A stretch of 64,000 bases of DNA from positions 2,170,001 to 2,234,000 of the forward strand of contig NZ_CP151802.1 of the NCBI RefSeq assembly GCF_038446665.1, read 5' to 3'. The translations under genes and the position numbers were made by a program. Within the stretch, counting starts at the first letter, position 1. Each line of letters starts with the position of its first letter. Shown piece by piece: positions 25,531 through 36,715 of the stretch. Below the pieces are notes generated by a model, which had not been told where the DNA came from, did not search any database, and was given only the letters and a program-made list of their open reading frames with translations. The stretch is from Lysobacter sp. FW306-1B-D06B. Lineage in GTDB: Bacteria; Pseudomonadota; Gammaproteobacteria; Xanthomonadales; Xanthomonadaceae.

Positions 25531-26415
25531 TCAGAACAGCAGCGACGACATCTTCCGGCGGTAGCGGCCCACCAGGTCTTCGTCCTCGATCACGCGGAAG
25601 GCGTCGATCAGGGCCTTGCGGGGCAGGCCGTCCTCGTAGCCGCGGTTGCGGCGGAGCATTTCCAGGAACTGCTCCAGCCCGGCCTCGGCATCGCCGTCGA
25701 CCAGGCGCAGGGCGCCCAGGAGGTGACGGGCGCGCAGGTCGTCGGGATCGCCGGCGATGGCCGCTTCGAGCACTTCCCGCGCCGGCGCGTCCTTCAGCAG
25801 CGCGGCAAAGCCCAGGCGCGAGCGGGCGCGCTGGGCGCGGTCGTCGGTGGCGAGATTGGCGGGCAGGGCGTCGAGCAGCTGCTCGGCTTCCTGCGCCGCG
25901 CCGGTGCGCAGCAGGGCCAGGGCAAGGTCGAGCTTGAGCTCGGCGTTGTCGGGCGCCGCTTCGGATTCATGACGCAGGCGCACCACTTCCGCATGCGGAT
26001 CGATCGGCGCGGCGGCTTCCTCCGGCGCGATGTCGGTGGACTCGTCGTTCGCCGGCGCGGGCTGGATGCCGTGATGGGTGAGGAACTCGCGCAGCTGACC
26101 TTCGGGCAGCGCGCCGGGGAAGCCGTCGACCAGCTGCCCGTCCTTCACCAGGAACACGGTCGGGATCGAACGCACCTGGAACGCACCCGCCAGTTGCGGC
26201 TCCTTGTCCACGTCGACCTTCGCCAGGCGGAACGCGCCCTGGTAGTCGGCGGCGAGCTTCTCCAGGATCGGCCCGAGCGTCTTGCACGGACCGCACCATT
26301 CGGCCCAGAAATCGACCAAAACCGGCGTCTGCAGCGACTTCTGCAGGACTTCGGTCTCGAAATTGTCGGCGGTGGCGTCGAAAACGTGGGCGTGGGCGGA
26401 GGCGTCGGACATCAT
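25531..26415 (-). CDS. thioredoxin-TPR protein, YbbN/CnoX type
   Basis: 294 residues. The N-terminal thioredoxin domain carries WAEWCGPCKTLGP (Cys41 and Cys44) and SIPTVFLVKDGQLV; the C-terminal half holds TPR-like repeats (NAELKLDLALALLRTGAAQEAEQLLDAL, DLRARHLLGALRLVDGDAEAGLEQFLEML). This is the plan of YbbN/CnoX, a chaperedoxin that protects proteins from oxidative aggregation and hands them to GroEL. Many YbbN proteins lack the CGPC pair, but here it is intact, so redox activity is likely. Two adjacent ATGs are possible starts (26415, 26412). Confidence 0.88.
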   Translation of the reverse strand: MMSDASAHAHVFDATADNFETEVLQKSLQTPVLVDFWAEWCGPCKTLGPILEKLAADYQGAFRLAKVDVDKEPQLAGAFQVRSIPTVFLVKDGQLVDGFPGALPEGQLREFLTHHGIQPAPANDESTDIAPEEAAAPIDPHAEVVRLRHESEAAPDNAELKLDLALALLRTGAAQEAEQLLDALPANLATDDRAQRARSRLGFAALLKDAPAREVLEAAIAGDPDDLRARHLLGALRLVDGDAEAGLEQFLEMLRRNRGYEDGLPRKALIDAFRVIEDEDLVGRYRRKMSSLLF

Positions 26416-26514
26416 CGGCGGGGGCTCGTGGGCAATGCTCGGGAGATGGGGACGGCGCGTGTCCTTGCCAAGCCGGGACGGGCGCCATGCGGGCGGTCAC
26501 GCTAGCATGCGGGC

Positions 26515-27123
26515 ATGAGTCGTCCGAGCGCGCAATCTCCGTCCCGGTTCGATGGCCTTGCCGGCTGGCTGGCCGCCGCCTGCTGCGTCGTGGCGGTGCT
26601 GGGATTCGCGGCGGCCTTGCCGGCGTTCTCGCATGCGCAGCACCCGCTGGGATTGCTGGGCGCGCGCGGTGTCCCGGGTGCGGTGTTCTTCAACCTGCTC
26701 GGATTCGTGCTGCCCGGCCTGCTGGCGGCGTGGACGTTCGTGCGGCTGCGTGGGCGCTTGCCCGACGGCATCGGCCGCCTCGCGCCACTGGGCGCCTGGA
26801 TGCTGGTGATCTCGGCCCTGGCGTTCGCCGCGCAGGGGCTGCTGACGCTGGACCCGCACGACCTGGACGGCGCGGTCAGCCAGCGCCATGCCACGGCCTG
26901 GCTGCTGTGGTGGCTGGCGTTCGCGCCGGGCGCGTTGCTGCTGGGCATGGGCGTGCTGCGTGAGCACGCATGGCGGCACGTGGCGGTGGTGTTCCTCGTG
27001 GCCGGTGCGCTTGCGGTGGTGCTCAATGTGCTGCCGCCCGCGGTGCTCGTCGGCCCGCTCGCGCAGCGGTTGTTGCTGCTGGTGTGGCTGGCGAGCGTGG
27101 TCGTCGCGTCGAGGTCGCGCTAG
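26515..27123 (+). CDS. DUF998 domain membrane protein
   Basis: 202 residues, almost entirely hydrophobic helices (about six: LAAACCVVAVLGFAAALPAF, GAVFFNLLGFVLPGLLAAW, LGAWMLVISALAFAAQGLL, WLLWWLAFAPGALLLGMGVL, VAVVFLVAGALAVVLNVL, LAQRLLLLVWLASVVVA). The layout matches DUF998 membrane proteins, whose role is unknown. Divergent from the thioredoxin-TPR gene and convergent with the amidohydrolase gene. Confidence 0.78.
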   Translation: MSRPSAQSPSRFDGLAGWLAAACCVVAVLGFAAALPAFSHAQHPLGLLGARGVPGAVFFNLLGFVLPGLLAAWTFVRLRGRLPDGIGRLAPLGAWMLVISALAFAAQGLLTLDPHDLDGAVSQRHATAWLLWWLAFAPGALLLGMGVLREHAWRHVAVVFLVAGALAVVLNVLPPAVLVGPLAQRLLLLVWLASVVVASRSR

Positions 27124-27145
27124 GCGACCCCGACGCGCGCAAGGA

Positions 27146-28468
27146 TCAGGCTTCCGGCGTGCGGTAGACCGTACCGTCCTTCATCACGAAGTCGACCTTC
27201 ATCACCTGCTGGATGTCCTCCAGCGGATTGCCCGGCACGGCGACGATGTCGGCGCGCTTGCCCACTTCGATCACGCCCTGGTCGTCCACGCCGAGCACTT
27301 CGGCGGCGCGGATGGTCGCGGCCTGGAACGCGACCGGCGCGGGAATTCCCGCTTCCACCATGTAGATGAACTCGCGCGCGTTGTCGCCGTGCGGGCCCAC
27401 GCCCATGTCCGTGCCGAAGGCGATCTTCACGCCGTTCTTGTAGGCCTTGCCGGCGGTGTCCTGGATGAGCGCGCCGATGCGCTGCGCCTTCGGGCGCACG
27501 ACATCGGGGAAGTAGCCGTCGATCTTGGCCTTGTCGGCGACGAAGCGGCCGGCGTAGATGGTGGGCACGTACCAGGTGCCGTGCTGCTTCATGAGCTTCA
27601 TCACGTCGTCGCTCATGTAGGTGCCGTGCTCGATGGACGTGACGCCGCCGAGCACCGCGCGCTTCATGCCTTCCTCGCCGTGCGCGTGCGCGGCGACGCG
27701 GTAGCCGTAGTCCTTGGCCGTGTCGACGATGGCCTTCACTTCCTCGACGGTGAACTGCGGCGCATCGCCGGACTTGGCGTACGACAGCACGCCGCCGGTG
27801 GCGGTGATCTTGATGACGTCGCTGCCTTCCTTGTAGCGCTGGCGCACGGCCTGGCGGGCGTCGTCGATGGAGTTGATGACGCCTTCGGTCGGGCCGGGCG
27901 GGCCAATCAGGTGCGAGAGCGCGTCGTTGTAGCCGTTGGTGGGATCGGCATGGCCACCGGTGGTGGCGATGGACTTGCCGGCTGCCCAGATGCGTGGGCC
28001 GTCGACCAGGCCCTGGTTGATCGCGTCGCGCAGGTGCGGGCTGACTTCGCCGCCGAGGTCGCGCACGCTGGTGAAGCCGGCCATCAGCGTTTTGTTCGCG
28101 TAATCCACGGAACGGAAGGCGTAGTCCACCTCATCCAGGCGGAAGCCTTCGGAATAGCTCTGCGGGCTGGACTGGCTGCCCAGGTGCACGTGCAGGTCGG
28201 TCCAGCCGGGCATGCAGGTGTGGCCGCTCAGGTCGACGCGGGTGGCGCCGGCGATGTCCGCGGCGGTGCCGCCGACGACCTGCTCGATCTTCCCCTGGCG
28301 GACGACCAGCGTCTGCGGGCCGGTGAGCTTGCCGGTGCGGGCGTCGAACACCTGGCCGCACTGGAGCGCCTGGAGCGCGTCCTTGGCCGCTCCGGCGGCA
28401 GGCTGGGCGGCATGAACTGGAACACTGGCCATCGCGGCCAGCAGCGCAAGACTGAGCGGCTTCAACAC
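27146..28468 (-). CDS. exported metal-dependent amidohydrolase
   Basis: 440 residues starting at a GTG (28468) with GGGGAG about 7 nt upstream; this start gives a signal peptide (KPLSLALLAAMASVPVHA). Amidohydrolase/imidazolonepropionase-like motifs: DLHVHLGS metal site, DVIKITATGG (Lys that may be carboxylated), VAAHAHGEEG, SIEHGTYM and the catalytic-Asp segment AFGTDMGVG. Close relatives are periplasmic amidohydrolases and Xaa-Pro dipeptidases of this superfamily. Longer in-frame openings upstream lack a signal peptide. Substrate unknown. Confidence 0.88.
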   Translation of the reverse strand: MLKPLSLALLAAMASVPVHAAQPAAGAAKDALQALQCGQVFDARTGKLTGPQTLVVRQGKIEQVVGGTAADIAGATRVDLSGHTCMPGWTDLHVHLGSQSSPQSYSEGFRLDEVDYAFRSVDYANKTLMAGFTSVRDLGGEVSPHLRDAINQGLVDGPRIWAAGKSIATTGGHADPTNGYNDALSHLIGPPGPTEGVINSIDDARQAVRQRYKEGSDVIKITATGGVLSYAKSGDAPQFTVEEVKAIVDTAKDYGYRVAAHAHGEEGMKRAVLGGVTSIEHGTYMSDDVMKLMKQHGTWYVPTIYAGRFVADKAKIDGYFPDVVRPKAQRIGALIQDTAGKAYKNGVKIAFGTDMGVGPHGDNAREFIYMVEAGIPAPVAFQAATIRAAEVLGVDDQGVIEVGKRADIVAVPGNPLEDIQQVMKVDFVMKDGTVYRTPEA

Positions 28469-28605
28469 GTACGACTCCCCGATTGTTCGTCCCCTGGAAC
28501 GGTCGATTGAAGCACAGGCCCGGCGCGGCGGAGGCGACCGGCGGCGCAGATCGGGCATGGCGCGGCCTTCGCGTGGCGGGCCTTGCTGCGCTGCGGTAGG
28601 CTTGA

Positions 28606-31382
<2,777 letters not shown>

Positions 31383-31383
<1 letters not shown>

Positions 31384-31498
31384 TCCGCCTGCGGCGGACC
31401 AACCCCCAAAGTTTGCGTGGCAAACTTTGGGCCGCGCGCCTCTAGTGCCATACCCGCCCTTTCGCGCCTGCGGCGCGAACCGCCCCTGACTCAGGGGC
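31383..31498. repeat. cluster of four perfect hairpins directly after leuS
   Basis: Successive perfect inverted repeats: GTCCGCC-TGC-GGCGGAC (31383-31399), a 12-bp stem CCCAAAGTTTGC-GTG-GCAAACTTTGGG (31405-31431), TTCGCGCC-TGC-GGCGCGAA (31461-31479) and GCCCCTG-ACT-CAGGGGC (31482-31498). None is followed by a T-run. The first begins on the last base of the leuS stop codon. Could be a nest of repeat elements, an mRNA 3'-end stabiliser, or a structured leader for lptE. Confidence 0.75.
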
Positions 31499-31599
31499 TA
31501 GGGCAAAAGCATGCCGGCCATGGCCTCGCCGGGGTTTCACTGAACGAGAGCGAGGCGTTCGCTATTGATGGTGGCCGACGCCTCGTCCAGACTTCCCGC

Positions 31600-32205
31600 A
31601 TGACCCGATCCCTGTTCAAGCGCGCCATCCCCGTTGCCCTGGTGCTGGCCCTGTCGGCCTGTGGCTTCCATCTGCGCAGCGCGTTGGTACTGCCGCCGGA
31701 CCTCGGCCCGGTTCGCGTCGTCTCGGTCGATCGCTACAGCCCGCTGGCCGAATCGCTCGCGCAGGCACTGACCCGCGCCGGCGCGGTGCCCGCCACCGAG
31801 CAGACGGTCGACGCCACCGTGCTCGACCTCATCAACGAGCAATGGGGCGATCGCCCGATCAGCCTCGACGAATTCGGCCGCGCGCAGGAGTACTCGCTGC
31901 GCTATGCCGTGACGTTCGAACTGCGCCGAGCCGACGGCACCACGCCGGTGCCGCGCCAGACGATCGAACTGGCACGCGACTACGTGTCCAATCCCGTGCA
32001 GGCCATCGGCACGGAAGGCGAACGCGAAATCCTGCAGGGTGAAATGCGCCGCGAGATGGTCGCCTCCGTGCTGCGTCGACTCGACGCCGTCGCGCGCCGC
32101 GCCACCGCCGAGGCCGCTGCAGCTCCGGCGGCTGCGACTCCGACTCCGACTCCGACTCCGGCCGACGAGACCTCACCGCCGGCGTCCAACACGACCACCC
32201 CTTGA
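31600..32205 (+). CDS. lptE: LPS-assembly lipoprotein LptE
   Basis: 201 residues. The ATG at 31600 begins a lipoprotein signal ending in the lipobox LSAC (Cys24), then GFHLRSA, a hallmark of LptE. It plugs the LptD barrel and helps insert lipopolysaccharide into the outer membrane. The C-terminal end is a Pro/Thr repeat (TPTPTPTP) encoded by a GACTCC-type simple repeat, probably disordered. The stop codon overlaps the next gene's ATG by one base. Order after leuS is conserved in gammaproteobacteria. Confidence 0.93.
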   Translation: MTRSLFKRAIPVALVLALSACGFHLRSALVLPPDLGPVRVVSVDRYSPLAESLAQALTRAGAVPATEQTVDATVLDLINEQWGDRPISLDEFGRAQEYSLRYAVTFELRRADGTTPVPRQTIELARDYVSNPVQAIGTEGEREILQGEMRREMVASVLRRLDAVARRATAEAAAAPAAATPTPTPTPADETSPPASNTTTP

Positions 32206-33272
32206 TGGAACTGCGTCCGGAGCAGCTCGTCGCCCAGCTCGGCCTCGACCGGCCCGAGCCTGCCGCGCTGCACCCGGCTTACCTCATCGCCGGCCCCGAG
32301 CCGCTGCGCGTGCTCGAAGCGGCCGACGCCGTGCGCGCCGCCGCACGCCGTGCGGGCATCGCCGAGCGCGAAGTGTTCGAGGCCGAAGGCAACCAGCGCG
32401 AACCCGACTGGAACGCGTTGTCCGCCACGTTCCGTGCGCCGAGCCTGTTCGCCAGCCGCCGTCTCGTCGAACTGCGCCTGCCTGGCGGAAAGCCCGGCAA
32501 GGAAGGTGCGGAAGTGATCTCGGACTTCTGCGCCGATCCGCCGCAGGACGTGACGCTGCTCATCACCGCCGGAGAGTGGAGCAAGCAGCACGGCGGCAAA
32601 TGGAGCGAGGCGATCGGCCGCATCGGCCAGATCGCGATTGCGTGGCAGATCAAGCCGCACGAACTGCCCGACTGGATCGAACGTCGTCTGCGCGCGCGCG
32701 GCCTGCGTGCCGACCACGAAGCCGTGCAGAGCCTGGCCGATCGCGTCGAGGGCAACCTGCTCGCGGCGGCGCAGGAAATCGACAAGCTCGCGCTGCTGTC
32801 CGACGGTCAGTCGCTGGATCGCGAACGCATGGCCGAACTGGTCGCCGACGCCGCGCGCTTCGACGTGTTCCGCCTGGTCGACGCAACGATGAACGGACAG
32901 GGCGCGCAGGTCTCGCGCATGCTCGCCGGCCTGCGTGCGGAAGGCGAGGCGGTGCCGGGCCTGCTCGGCATGATCGTCATGGAACTGCAGCGCGCCGCGG
33001 CGCTCGCGCGCGTGCAGGCACGTGGCGGCAACCTCGTCGCCGAATTCAAGGCGCAGCGCATCTGGGATTCCAAGCAGCCGATGTACAAGCGCGCGCTGGC
33101 CCGCCATGCCGCGCCGCGCTGGGACGCGTTCGTGGCCGAAGCCGGTCGCGTGGATCGCATCGCCAAGGGCCGCCCGCGCCTGGGCGAGGAGCCCGCAGAC
33201 GCCTGGCTGGCGCTGGAACGCCTGCTGCTCGCCGTGGCCGAACCGCGCGCCACGCGCCTGGTCGCCGGCTGA
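32205..33272 (+). CDS. holA: DNA polymerase III delta subunit
   Basis: 355 residues from the ATG at 32205, which shares a base with the lptE stop. It matches HolA throughout: YLIAGPEPLRVLEAADAVR at the N terminus, LFASRRLVELRLP, DVTLLITAGEWSK, then NLLAAAQEIDKLALL and the C-terminal domain. It is the clamp-loader subunit that opens the beta clamp. Translationally coupled to lptE; nadD follows 12 nt later. Confidence 0.96.
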   Translation: MELRPEQLVAQLGLDRPEPAALHPAYLIAGPEPLRVLEAADAVRAAARRAGIAEREVFEAEGNQREPDWNALSATFRAPSLFASRRLVELRLPGGKPGKEGAEVISDFCADPPQDVTLLITAGEWSKQHGGKWSEAIGRIGQIAIAWQIKPHELPDWIERRLRARGLRADHEAVQSLADRVEGNLLAAAQEIDKLALLSDGQSLDRERMAELVADAARFDVFRLVDATMNGQGAQVSRMLAGLRAEGEAVPGLLGMIVMELQRAAALARVQARGGNLVAEFKAQRIWDSKQPMYKRALARHAAPRWDAFVAEAGRVDRIAKGRPRLGEEPADAWLALERLLLAVAEPRATRLVAG

Positions 33273-33284
33273 CGCGCGCTGCGC

Positions 33285-33962
33285 ATGGGCCTGCGCGTCT
33301 ACTACGGCGGCACCTTTGATCCCGTGCATGCGGGACACCTGTCCGTCGCATGCGAAGTGCGTGACGCGCTTCAGGCGCGGGTCTTCCTCGTGCCTGCGGC
33401 CGACCCGCCGCACAAGGACGTCACCCATGCCGACGCACAGGCCCGTGCCCGCATGCTCGACCTGGCCATCGCGGGCGAGCCGGGCCTGAAGGTCGACCGC
33501 CGCGAGCTGCGCCGCGAGGGCCCGTCCTACACCGTCGACACGCTGCGCGGCCTGCGCGAGGAACTCGGCCCGGACGTTCCGCTGGTGTGGATGATCGGCG
33601 GCGATTCCTTGCTGCAGTTGCATACGTGGAATCGCTGGCGCGAGCTGTTCGATCTGGCGCACCTGCTGGCGGTCGCGCGTCCGGGAGCGCATCTGGAGGC
33701 GGTCGCGGTGGCCGCGCGGGCGCCGGAGGTCGAGGCCGAAATCGGCCCGCGACGGTGCCAGGCCATCGACCTGAACAGCCGCGCGGCGGGTGGATTCGCC
33801 GTGTTCCCGCTGCAGCGTGAACGCCCGGAGTCGTCGACGCAGCTGCGCCAGCGCATCGCCGCGGGCGAGGCGTGGGAAGACGGCGTGCCCGCGGCCGTGG
33901 CCGAGTACATCCGCCGCCACGGCCTGTACCGCGTCCGGGGCGTCACGCCGGCTTCGTTATAA
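33285..33962 (+). CDS. nadD: nicotinate-nucleotide adenylyltransferase
   Basis: 225 residues. Nucleotidyltransferase motif GGTFDPVHAGHLS (8-20, with HAGH) and the substrate segment VWMIGGDSLLQLHTWNRW; a further conserved C-terminal STQLRQRIAAG matches the SSTxxR motif (here SSTQLR). It makes deamido-NAD from nicotinate mononucleotide and ATP. Follows holA by 12 nt and precedes rsfS by 40 nt. Confidence 0.97.
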   Translation: MGLRVYYGGTFDPVHAGHLSVACEVRDALQARVFLVPAADPPHKDVTHADAQARARMLDLAIAGEPGLKVDRRELRREGPSYTVDTLRGLREELGPDVPLVWMIGGDSLLQLHTWNRWRELFDLAHLLAVARPGAHLEAVAVAARAPEVEAEIGPRRCQAIDLNSRAAGGFAVFPLQRERPESSTQLRQRIAAGEAWEDGVPAAVAEYIRRHGLYRVRGVTPASL

Positions 33963-33963
33963 T
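33958..33963 (+). promoter_or_regulatory. possible -10 box for rsfS
   Basis: A perfect TATAAT spans the nadD stop codon, 40 nt before the rsfS start. In such GC-rich DNA a perfect consensus is uncommon. I see no convincing TTGACA-like box 17 nt upstream, so the call is tentative. Confidence 0.3.
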
Positions 33964-34002
33964 CTCCAAGCACCGCAGTCGCCAGAAGAGAGCCAACGCC
34001 CC

Positions 34003-34431
34003 TTGAGTACCGAAGCGCAAGTCATCAAGACCCGCCTGCCCAACCCGCCGCCGCCGGTGGACCTCCTGCTGAAGACCGTGCATGCGGCCGTAGAGGAACT
34101 CAAGGCGCGCGATGTCACCGAAATCGACGTGCGCGGCAAGAGCAGCGTCACCGATTACATGGTCATCGCTTCGGGCACCTCGACCCGCCACGTGAAGTCG
34201 ATCGCCGACGAAGTGGTCAAGTTCTCCAAGAAGCTCGACGTCCAGCCGCTGGGCGTGGAAGGCGAGCGGGAGGCCGAATGGGTGCTGGTCGACCTGGGCG
34301 ACGTGGTGGTCCACGTCATGCTGCCGCGCGTGCGCGAGTTCTATGCACTGGAACGTCTGTGGACGGTCGGCGACCAGCCGCCGGGCGCGGACGACGAGGA
34401 AGTCGAGACGGACATGGAAGAGCGCCTGTAA
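34003..34431 (+). CDS. rsfS: ribosome silencing factor RsfS
   Basis: 142 residues, started at a TTG (34003) 7 to 8 nt after AGAGAG-type purines; there is no nearer ATG and family members begin about here. The domain is unmistakable: EIDVRGKSSVTDYMVIASGTSTRHVKSIAD, then GEREAEWVLVDLGDVVVHVM and YALERLWT. It binds ribosomal protein L14 and blocks subunit joining during starvation. Last gene of the lptE-holA-nadD-rsfS cluster, closed by the terminator at 34454. An acidic tail (about 15 residues) extends beyond the usual end. Confidence 0.94.
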   Translation: MSTEAQVIKTRLPNPPPPVDLLLKTVHAAVEELKARDVTEIDVRGKSSVTDYMVIASGTSTRHVKSIADEVVKFSKKLDVQPLGVEGEREAEWVLVDLGDVVVHVMLPRVREFYALERLWTVGDQPPGADDEEVETDMEERL

Positions 34432-34453
34432 ACGCAGCCGCAAACCGCATCGC

Positions 34454-34480
34454 AAAACGGCGCTTTCAGGCGCCGTTTTC
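34454..34480 (+). terminator. rho-independent terminator after rsfS
   Basis: Perfect 10-bp stem AAAACGGCGC (34454-34463) and GCGCCGTTTT (34470-34479), 6-nt loop, ending in TTTTC. It closes the lptE-rsfS cluster. Confidence 0.9.
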
Positions 34481-34544
34481 GTTGGGGGAGAACTCGACCC
34501 CTGCAATTGGACTGCAACCTTAGCGCCGGGGCCGATGTCGCCGC

Positions 34545-34570
34545 CATTCCGGCGAGGGCCGGAATCCAGG
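34545..34570. repeat. single REP-like palindrome
   Basis: CATTCCGGCGAGGGCCGGAA followed by TCCAGG, a lone copy of the REP-like family in the gap between the rsfS terminator and the oxidoreductase cassette. Confidence 0.65.
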
Positions 34571-34659
34571 CCTGCCCAATCGGACACTCCCAATTCCTAT
34601 CGCGACTTCGCGCACCTCGGTGATACTGATCGCCACGAACGCATGGCCGAGCGGGACGG

Positions 34660-35808
34660 ATGAAAACGCTGGTATTGGGGGGGTACGGAAATTTCGGCGC
34701 CCGCATTTGTCGGGCCTTGGCAACGGACCCCGCGATCGAGTTGCAAGTGGCAGGGCGCGACCTCGGCCAGGCGCAGCGATTGGTCGATTCGTTGTGCGGG
34801 CGGGCGACGGCCGTGTCGATCGACTGCTACGCGCCGGACTTCGGCGACGCGCTGCGTGCGCTCGGCGTCGGCCTGGTGATCCATGTCGCCGGCCCGTTCC
34901 AGCAGCAGTCGTACGCCGTAGCTCATGCGGCGGCGCGGGCGGGTGCGCACTATATCGATTTGGCCGACGGACGGCGCTTCGTCTGCGATTTCCCGCAGGC
35001 GCTGGGCGATGCGTTCCTGCGGGCCGGTCGAACGGGCATCAGCGGCGCGAGCACTGTGCCCGCTCTGTCCTCGGCCGTCATCGAACACTTGTGTGCAGGC
35101 TGGCAGGCCATCCATTCGGTGGACATATGCATCGCGCCCGCGCAGACGGCACCGCGCGGCAAGGCGACCCTGGCGGCGGTGCTGAGCTATTGCGGCGAGC
35201 CGATCCGGATCTGGAGCGGTGGGCAGTGGACGCAGGCGGCAGGGTGGGCCGCGCCGGAACGGGTCGAATTCCAGCGGCTGCGACCACGCCTCGGCGCGCT
35301 GTGCGATATCCCCGACCTCGAATTGTTCCCCGCGCGATACCACGTACGCGACCGCGTGATGTTCCGTGCCGCGCTCGAGGTAGGCGCAGCGCAGCGTGCA
35401 TTCGCAGTGCTGGCAGCGTTACGCGGCATGCGCCTGCTCCGGCGGCCGGAACGCTGGGCCGGTGCGTTGAACCGCGCCGCCGGCCTGTTCGACTGGTTGG
35501 GTTCGTCGCTCGGCGGAATGGTCGTGTGTGTGGAAGGACTTGATGATGCAGGGCGCTCTGCGCGGCGCGCGTGGCACATTGCGGCGGACGATGACCACGG
35601 CCCTGAGATCCCGTGCATGGCCGCGATCGTGCTGGCACGAAAGCTGATCGCCGGCGATGTGATGATGCCGGGCGCCTTCACGGCGGCGGGGTTGTTGTCG
35701 TTGCGCGAGTTCGAGCCGGAGTTCGCGCGGTGGGGAATGATCGTAGACCTCGTCGACGAAACGCCGGCATCGTCGCCGGCAGTACTGCCCGCCATCGCGT
35801 CGACGTAA
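34660..35808 (+). CDS. saccharopine dehydrogenase-like NAD(P)-binding oxidoreductase
   Basis: 382 residues. The N-terminal Rossmann motif is VLGGYGNFGARI (5-16), then VAGRDLGQA, VIHVAGPFQQQ and ARAGAHYIDLAD, the pattern of the saccharopine-dehydrogenase NADP-binding domain family. The C-terminal domain (VDICIAPAQTAPRGKATLAAVL, MVVCVEGLDD) is a substrate domain I cannot assign; it is not a lysine-pathway enzyme by context. First gene of a three-gene cassette with a DoxX-like and a DUF2269 membrane protein, 2 nt before the next ATG. Confidence 0.82.
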   Translation: MKTLVLGGYGNFGARICRALATDPAIELQVAGRDLGQAQRLVDSLCGRATAVSIDCYAPDFGDALRALGVGLVIHVAGPFQQQSYAVAHAAARAGAHYIDLADGRRFVCDFPQALGDAFLRAGRTGISGASTVPALSSAVIEHLCAGWQAIHSVDICIAPAQTAPRGKATLAAVLSYCGEPIRIWSGGQWTQAAGWAAPERVEFQRLRPRLGALCDIPDLELFPARYHVRDRVMFRAALEVGAAQRAFAVLAALRGMRLLRRPERWAGALNRAAGLFDWLGSSLGGMVVCVEGLDDAGRSARRAWHIAADDDHGPEIPCMAAIVLARKLIAGDVMMPGAFTAAGLLSLREFEPEFARWGMIVDLVDETPASSPAVLPAIAST

Positions 35809-35810
35809 CC

Positions 35811-36176
35811 ATGAAGGCAGTCGACGAGAAGGTTCTGCGCGGCAGCATCGTGTTCGTGTGGCTTGCGACGGCGCTCGTCAGCCTTTGGGAACTCGACGGC
35901 CAGAGCATGCAGTTGCTGGCGAACGCGGGCATCTTCCACCGTGATATCGCTGTCGCGCTGATCGTGGCCGGCGCGGCCGTGGACCTGCTGCTCGGTGTCG
36001 CTATTGCACTACGGCCGTCGCGTCGCATCTACCTCTGGGCCTTGGCGATGATGTTGGCCATGACGGCGATAGCCAGCGTGCTCGATCCCTCGCTTTGGTT
36101 GCATCCACTGGGGCCACTGACGAAGAACGTTCCGATCGCCGCGGCCTTGTGGATCCTGATGAGGACGACGAAATGA
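35811..36176 (+). CDS. DoxX-like small membrane protein
   Basis: 121 residues with four hydrophobic helices (IVFVWLATALVSLWEL, VALIVAGAAVDLLLGVAIAL, IYLWALAMMLAMTAIASVL, IAAALWILM), the layout of the DoxX-like family. Starts 2 nt after the oxidoreductase stop and overlaps the next gene by ATGA, so the three genes are translated together. The role is unknown; DoxX-type proteins are linked to redox reactions at the membrane. Confidence 0.75.
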   Translation: MKAVDEKVLRGSIVFVWLATALVSLWELDGQSMQLLANAGIFHRDIAVALIVAGAAVDLLLGVAIALRPSRRIYLWALAMMLAMTAIASVLDPSLWLHPLGPLTKNVPIAAALWILMRTTK

Positions 36177-36664
36177 CGGTCTACTTGTGGGTGAAGTGGA
36201 TACATGTGTTGTCGAGCGTGGTGCTGGTCGGCACCGGCTTCGGCACGGCGTTCTACCTGTTCTTTGCCAACCGCAGCGGCAACGTGCAGGCGCAGGCCGT
36301 CGTGGCGCGGCTGGTGGTTCGCGCCGACTTCTGGTTCACCATGCCGGCGGTGCTGATTCAGCCTGCCAGCGGACTGCTCATGGCGTACCTGGCGGGTTGG
36401 CCGCTCACGACACCGTGGCTTGCGCTGTCGATCGTGTTGTTCGTGGCGACGGGCGCGCTGTGGTTGCCCGTTGTGTGGCTGCAGGTGCGCATGGCGGCGA
36501 TGGCCGCCGCCGCGGTGGATGGGGCCGGCGTGCTGCCCGCCGAGTACTGGCGCTATGCACGTTGGTGGGAAGCGCTCGGCTATCCAGCCTTCATTGCGAT
36601 GCTGGCGGTGTTCTATCTCATGGTGGTCAAACCGGCGTCCTGGGCGCAGCTACTGCCGTTCTGA
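36173..36664 (+). CDS. DUF2269 family membrane protein
   Basis: 163 residues, integral membrane protein with about four helices: WVKWIHVLSSVVLVGTGFGTAFYLF, FTMPAVLIQPASGLLMAYLAGW, LALSIVLFVATGALWLPVVWLQV, and YPAFIAMLAVFYLMVVKP. The KWIHVLSS and GTGFG start is typical of DUF2269 and related two-histidine membrane proteins. It overlaps the DoxX-like gene by 4 nt and is convergent with the PhoX-like gene. Confidence 0.85.
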   Translation: MTVYLWVKWIHVLSSVVLVGTGFGTAFYLFFANRSGNVQAQAVVARLVVRADFWFTMPAVLIQPASGLLMAYLAGWPLTTPWLALSIVLFVATGALWLPVVWLQVRMAAMAAAAVDGAGVLPAEYWRYARWWEALGYPAFIAMLAVFYLMVVKPASWAQLLPF

Positions 36665-36715
36665 GCCCCATCGCGACCGCACCTCCCTGTGCGGCCGCGC
36701 TCTGATGCCCGCGCC

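Noticed and set aside
24889..28510. Two long plus-strand frames opposite the DUF4442, YbbN-like and amidohydrolase genes
   Set aside because: Long open antisense frames are expected in GC-rich codon-biased DNA; the minus-strand genes have clear family motifs.
36679..36698. CCGCAC/GTGCGG hairpin between the DUF2269 and PhoX-type genes as a terminator
   Set aside because: The stem is only 6 bp and no T-tract follows on either strand.
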